This document shows, piece after piece, positions 5,724 to 8,850 of a stretch of DNA of 8,850 nt. The first letter of the stretch is position 1. The number at the start of each line of letters is the position of its first letter. Under the pieces are notes generated by a model, which did not search any database, was not told where the DNA came from, and was given only the letters and a program-made list of their open reading frames with translations. The translations under genes and the position numbers were made by a program. The stretch comes from Yoonia sp. (GTDB lineage Bacteria > Pseudomonadota > Alphaproteobacteria > Rhodobacterales > Rhodobacteraceae): assembly GCA_020627605.1 (NCBI GenBank), contig JAHDGO010000070.1:1-8850 (forward strand), written 5' to 3'.

Positions 5724-7239
5724 CGGCTGCTGCCATCTCTTCCGCGAGAAAAGCCTCTGCATCATCCACTTCCACCAGCCGTTTTCCCTTGATCTGCCAG
5801 AACCGGTTGCCGACGTTGCGCAGGAACTGGCGGTCATGGCTGACCAGAAGACAGGCCGCACCGTGGGTGGTCAGCTCTTCCTCCAGCATTTCCTGCCCTT
5901 CGATATCCAGATGGTTCGTCGGTTCGTCCAGCAAGTAGAAATTTGGCTGTTGCAACCGCAGGATCAACATCGCCAGCCGGGCCCTTTGTCCACCAGAGAG
6001 CGCCGCGATCTTGGTGTCCTGCATCTGGATCGTCACCCCCGCCCCGGCCAGCAGACCGCGCGCGCGCTGATCGCCCACGTCGAACGCGCCGGCCACCGCT
6101 GTCATCGGCGTGTCAGCCTCATCCAGCTGGCTCAGATGCTGATCGGAATAGCCCATGGTCAGCGTTGCCGCCGCCTTGATCCCGGCAGTGCCCGCATTGG
6201 CGGCCTGCGCCACAAGTCTGACCAGTTGCGTCTTGCCGGTGCCATTGGCCCCCAGCACCACCACCCTGTCGCCGGGACTGATCCACAGTTTGCCGGTCTG
6301 ATACAGCCGCCGCCCGTCAGGCGTGTCCACGGCCACGTCATCAAGGGCAATCAGCGCCTTGGCATGGGTGCCGCTGTTGGTCAGCCTGATATCTCCGGCA
6401 CCACGTTCCTGATGGGCGGGTTTCGCGGCCGCCTCGATCTTTGCGGCCCGCTCGCTCAGTTGCTTGGTTTTGGTCACCAACAGGTCAGAGCCGGAATTGA
6501 TGCCGATGTTCTTCAGTTTTGCCGCCTGTTTGCGCAGCTGCTGTGCCTTGTTGAGGTCGTTGGCATGGCGGCGGGCAATGGCCTCGTCAACCTCCTCCAG
6601 CGCCAGACGCGCCTTGCTGTAGGGAAGTTGAAAGACCTGCGACGCCTCTGCACGCAGAAACAGCGTGCGGTTGGTGACCGCATCCAGGAAGGCGCGATCA
6701 TGGCTGGTGATCATGACCGGCAGATCGTGCGGCAGGCGCGCCAGCCAGTCCTGCAGCAAACCGATCCGGTGCAGGTCCAGATGGTTTGTGGGTTCATCCA
6801 GAAGCAACAGGTCAGGCTCTGTCACCCATGCGGCCGCCAAAAGCGCCGTGCGTTGCCAGCCGCCGCTGAGTGCGGCCAGTGGTTTTTGCTGGATGTCATA
6901 AGGCACGCGCAACTCATCCAGCGCCACATCCACCCGCCAGCTTTCATAGTCGGCCTGTTCCGGCGGAAGTGCGGCCAGCACCAGATCATAGAGCGTCGTT
7001 TCGCCCGCATCCTCCGGCACATACTGCTGCACATAGCCCACCCGCAGGCCACGGGCGCGCGTCATCTCGCCTGTTGTGGGTTCAATTTCACCAGCGATGC
7101 AGGCCATCAACGTGGATTTGCCCCGCCCGTTCGCAGCCACAAGGCCGATGCGGTCGCCCTTGGAGATGGTGAGGTTGAGGTCAGTGAAAAGTGGCGCGCC
7201 CAGCGTGATGCCAAGGGCATTGATATTGAGAATGGTCAT
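5713..7239 (-). CDS. ABC-F family ATP-binding protein (ribosome-associated type)
   Basis: The 508-residue protein contains two ABC ATPase domains and no membrane segment, which defines the ABC-F class. Domain 1 has Walker A AANGRGKST (35-43), signature LSGGW (124-128), Walker B LLLLDEPTNHLD (144-155) and switch His180. A basic, helical linker (about 215-275) corresponds to the P-site tRNA interaction region. Domain 2 has GANGTGKT (330-337), LSGGQ (414-418), LLDEPTNHLD (436-445) and His468. In the first Walker A motif the usual leading Gly is Ala35, a conservative change. Family members bind the ribosomal E site and act as translation factors or protect against ribosome-targeting antibiotics. 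The protein is Uup/YheS-like in architecture but short; no finer assignment is safe. The ATG at 7239 has only a weak AGAG ribosome binding site. The gene is divergent from isocitrate dehydrogenase. Confidence 0.93.
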   Translation of the reverse strand: MTILNINALGITLGAPLFTDLNLTISKGDRIGLVAANGRGKSTLMACIAGEIEPTTGEMTRARGLRVGYVQQYVPEDAGETTLYDLVLAALPPEQADYESWRVDVALDELRVPYDIQQKPLAALSGGWQRTALLAAAWVTEPDLLLLDEPTNHLDLHRIGLLQDWLARLPHDLPVMITSHDRAFLDAVTNRTLFLRAEASQVFQLPYSKARLALEEVDEAIARRHANDLNKAQQLRKQAAKLKNIGINSGSDLLVTKTKQLSERAAKIEAAAKPAHQERGAGDIRLTNSGTHAKALIALDDVAVDTPDGRRLYQTGKLWISPGDRVVVLGANGTGKTQLVRLVAQAANAGTAGIKAAATLTMGYSDQHLSQLDEADTPMTAVAGAFDVGDQRARGLLAGAGVTIQMQDTKIAALSGGQRARLAMLILRLQQPNFYLLDEPTNHLDIEGQEMLEEELTTHGAACLLVSHDRQFLRNVGNRFWQIKGKRLVEVDDAEAFLAEEMAAAGPG

Positions 7240-7313
7240 GGTGGTCTCTGGTCACAAGAAATCATGCCGCAACGCGGCTTGGGGCGGACCGTGGGGCGAA
7301 TTGTCCCTGATCA

Positions 7314-7337
7314 GCCCTGCAAACGGATCTGCAGGGC
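7314..7337. repeat. Perfect 8-base-pair inverted repeat, possible leader hairpin of the ABC-F gene
   Basis: GCCCTGCA (7314-7321) pairs with TGCAGGGC (7330-7337) around an 8-base loop. It lies 75 bases upstream of the ABC-F start codon and would form in its leader RNA if transcription begins further right. No T tract follows on the minus strand, so it is not a simple attenuator. Confidence 0.4.
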
Positions 7338-7442
7338 AAGGCGGGGACCATGCTGAAGTCGGCGGATGATGCGCATGCTCAGCTTTTGCCCTCCCGTTGT
7401 TGAATGTGACCGATGTGATGAGAGTGGCGTGTTTGGTGGAGT

Positions 7443-7470
7443 TTGTCCATAACGGGGCGCGGCATACAAT
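7443..7470 (+). promoter_or_regulatory. Candidate sigma-70-type promoter of isocitrate dehydrogenase gene
   Basis: TTGTCC (7443-7448) and TACAAT (7465-7470) are 16 bases apart. The -10 element matches five of six consensus bases. Transcription would start near 7477, giving a leader of about 75 bases. Confidence 0.5.
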
Positions 7471-7551
7471 CGCATACCGCACCCATTCCCATTCCTGCCT
7501 TGATCCCTTAAGGAAGGCGCAAATTGCCATCAGCCACAGAAGGACAGACCC

Positions 7552-8850
7552 GTGTCAGACGCATCCCTTCCCGACATCATCTACACCAAGACAGACGAGG
7601 CCCCGCAACTTGCTGCGGCTTCCCTTCTTCCCATCCTCGAAAAGTTCATGGGTGAGGCTGGCATCAGCATCGGGACAAAAGACATCTCGCTTGCCGGGCG
7701 CATCCTGTCGGCTTTCCCCGAAAGCCTGACCGACGCACAAAAGATCAGCGACGATCTGGCGCTTCTGGGCGATGTGGTGAAGACGGCTGAGGCCAATGTG
7801 ATCAAGCTGCCTAATGTCTCTGCCTCGGTGCCGCAGCTGGTCGCGGCGGTGAAGGAATTGCAGGGGCAGGGCTATGCGATCCCCGACTATCCCAACGACC
7901 CGCAGACAGATGCGGAAAAGGAAACCCGCAAACGCTATGACGCGATCAAAGGTTCTGCGGTGAACCCGGTGCTGCGCGAAGGCAACTCTGACCGCCGCGC
8001 GCCTTCTTCTGTCAAAGCCTATGCCCGTGCCAACCCGCACCGGATGGGTAAATGGGTCAAGGACAGCAAGACCAAAGTGTCCACCATGGGGGCAAATGAT
8101 TTCCGGTCCAACGAAACCTCTGTCACGCTGACTGACGCGCAGGCGTCCTCCCCGCTGAAGATCGTGCTGGAGACGGCAGATGGCGAAACGGTTCTGAAAG
8201 ACGGGCTGACCATGCCGTCCGGTACAATCGTTGACGCGACATTCATGTCGGCCAAGGCGCTGAAGGCCTTCTTTGCCGATCAGATCGCGGCGACCAAGGC
8301 CGATGGCACGCTCTTTTCGCTGCATATGAAGGCCACGATGATGAAGGTGTCCGACCCGATCATCTTTGGCCATGCGGTGGTCGCTTACCTTCAGCCGGTT
8401 TTCGACAAATACGGCGATCAGTTTGCCGCTGCTGGCATCAGCCCCAATGCGGGCTTTGGCACGCTGTTTGCCGCTATCGACGGGATGGAGAATGGTGCCG
8501 ACATCCGGGCAGAGATCGACGGGTTGCTCGCGACACGTCCGCCGCTTTACATGGTCAATTCCGACCGGGGTATCACCAACCTGCATGTGCCGTCCGATGT
8601 AATCATTGACGCCTCTATGCCAGCGGTGATCAAGGCCGGTGGCAAGGGCTGGGGGCCTGATGGCAATGAAGGCGACACCAACTGCGTGATCCCTGACAGT
8701 TCCTATGCGCCGGTTTATGATGCGGCGGTGGAATACTGCAAAGCCAATGGCGCGCTTGATCCTGTCACGGCAGGCACCGTACAGAACGTGGGTCTTATGG
8801 CACAGAAGGCCGAGGAATACGGATCGCACCCAACGACGTTTGAAATGCCA
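7552..8850 (+). CDS. icd: NADP-dependent isocitrate dehydrogenase, monomeric type (3' end outside window)
   Basis: The enzyme oxidises isocitrate to 2-oxoglutarate with CO2 and NADPH (EC 1.1.1.42) in the TCA cycle. The frame opens at GTG 7552, with AGAAGGA seven bases upstream, and stays open to the right edge: 433 residues of a family usually about 740 long. The N-terminus [11 protein letters not shown] is typical of the monomeric family (PF03971), which is unrelated in length to the ~400-residue dimeric enzyme. Visible signatures are [16 protein letters not shown] (134-149), with Ser135, Asn138, Arg142 and Arg148 as the expected isocitrate-binding set, [17 protein letters not shown] (258-274), and IIDASMPA (351-358), where Asp353 is a likely metal ligand. 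Residue roles come from memory of the Azotobacter enzyme. The rest of the metal and NADP site lies beyond the window. A long open frame on the opposite strand is a shadow. The gene is divergent from the ABC-F gene. Confidence 0.96.
   Translation, partial: MSDASLPDIIYTKTDEAPQLAAASLLPILEKFMGEAGISIGTKDISLAGRILSAFPESLTDAQKISDDLALLGDVVKTAEANVIKLPNVSASVPQLVAAVKELQGQGYAIPDYPNDPQTDAEKETRKRYDAIKGSAVNPVLREGNSDRRAPSSVKAYARANPHRMGKWVKDSKTKVSTMGANDFRSNETSVTLTDAQASSPLKIVLETADGETVLKDGLTMPSGTIVDATFMSAKALKAFFADQIAATKADGTLFSLHMKATMMKVSDPIIFGHAVVAYLQPVFDKYGDQFAAAGISPNAGFGTLFAAIDGMENGADIRAEIDGLLATRPPLYMVNSDRGITNLHVPSDVIIDASMPAVIKAGGKGWGPDGNEGDTNCVIPDSSYAPVYDAAVEYCKANGALDPVTAGTVQNVGLMAQKAEEYGSHPTTFEMP

Larger units (their letters stand above)
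7240..7551. other. Divergent intergenic region between ABC-F gene and isocitrate dehydrogenase
   Basis: The 312-base spacer contains a perfect hairpin at 7314-7337, a candidate promoter for the dehydrogenase at 7443-7470, and its ribosome binding site AGAAGGA at 7538-7544. No convincing minus-strand promoter for the ABC-F gene was found. A 92-codon open frame on the minus strand (7252-7530) has no recognisable product or ribosome binding site. No tRNA or other known RNA was recognised. Confidence 0.6.

Noticed and set aside
5683..7356. 557-codon open frame on the plus strand
   Set aside because: It is the antisense shadow of the ABC-F gene, which has intact motifs for both ATPase domains. 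The translation is rich in Arg, Gln, His and Pro, without a recognisable domain.
7252..7530. 92-codon open frame on the minus strand in the ABC-F/icd spacer
   Set aside because: No ribosome binding site, no recognisable protein pattern, and it overlaps the probable icd promoter; most likely chance.
7555..8829. 424-codon open frame on the minus strand
   Set aside because: It lies wholly opposite the isocitrate dehydrogenase frame, whose protein is clearly recognised. The composition is Arg/His-rich, as expected of a GC-rich antisense frame.

Overview
The window reads as chromosomal DNA of a GC-rich alphaproteobacterium, most likely a roseobacter-type member of the Rhodobacteraceae. The grounds are codon use, a single-cysteine bL36 protein typical of alphaproteobacteria, a monomeric NADP-isocitrate dehydrogenase, and a DUF481-type outer-membrane protein. 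The genus assignment is inference. No integrase, transposase, CRISPR array or phage gene is visible. Most of the window is ordinary core or near-core genome, and I do not see a new multi-gene system.

Left part (1-2198): the C-terminal part of a peptidoglycan-binding-domain protein runs off the left edge. It converges, across a bidirectional terminator, on a secreted protein built from three tandem PPC-like (pre-peptidase C-terminal) modules. A 311-base intergenic region with several repeat motifs separates that gene from a divergent LysR-type regulator.

Middle (2199-4353): the LysR-type regulator is followed in the same direction by a secreted, probably outer-membrane beta-barrel protein. 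Variants of one 10-base motif, TTAT[A/G]GATA[A/T], occur twice before lysR and once before the barrel gene, so they are candidate operators tying the two together. The spacer after the barrel gene is packed with hairpins and palindromes: terminators facing both ways and possibly a small RNA.

Right-middle (4354-5644): rpmJ (bL36) lies downstream of tRNA-Val(GAC) on the minus strand. Divergent from them is an N-formylglutamate amidohydrolase-family gene.

Right (5645-8850): an ABC-F ATPase on the minus strand converges on the amidohydrolase. Divergent from the ABC-F gene, across 312 bases, is a monomeric isocitrate dehydrogenase (TCA cycle, NADPH supply). It starts with GTG and is cut by the right edge after 433 residues. 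The genes form mostly independent one-gene units. The only linkages suggested by the sequence are lysR with the barrel gene and tRNA-Val with rpmJ.
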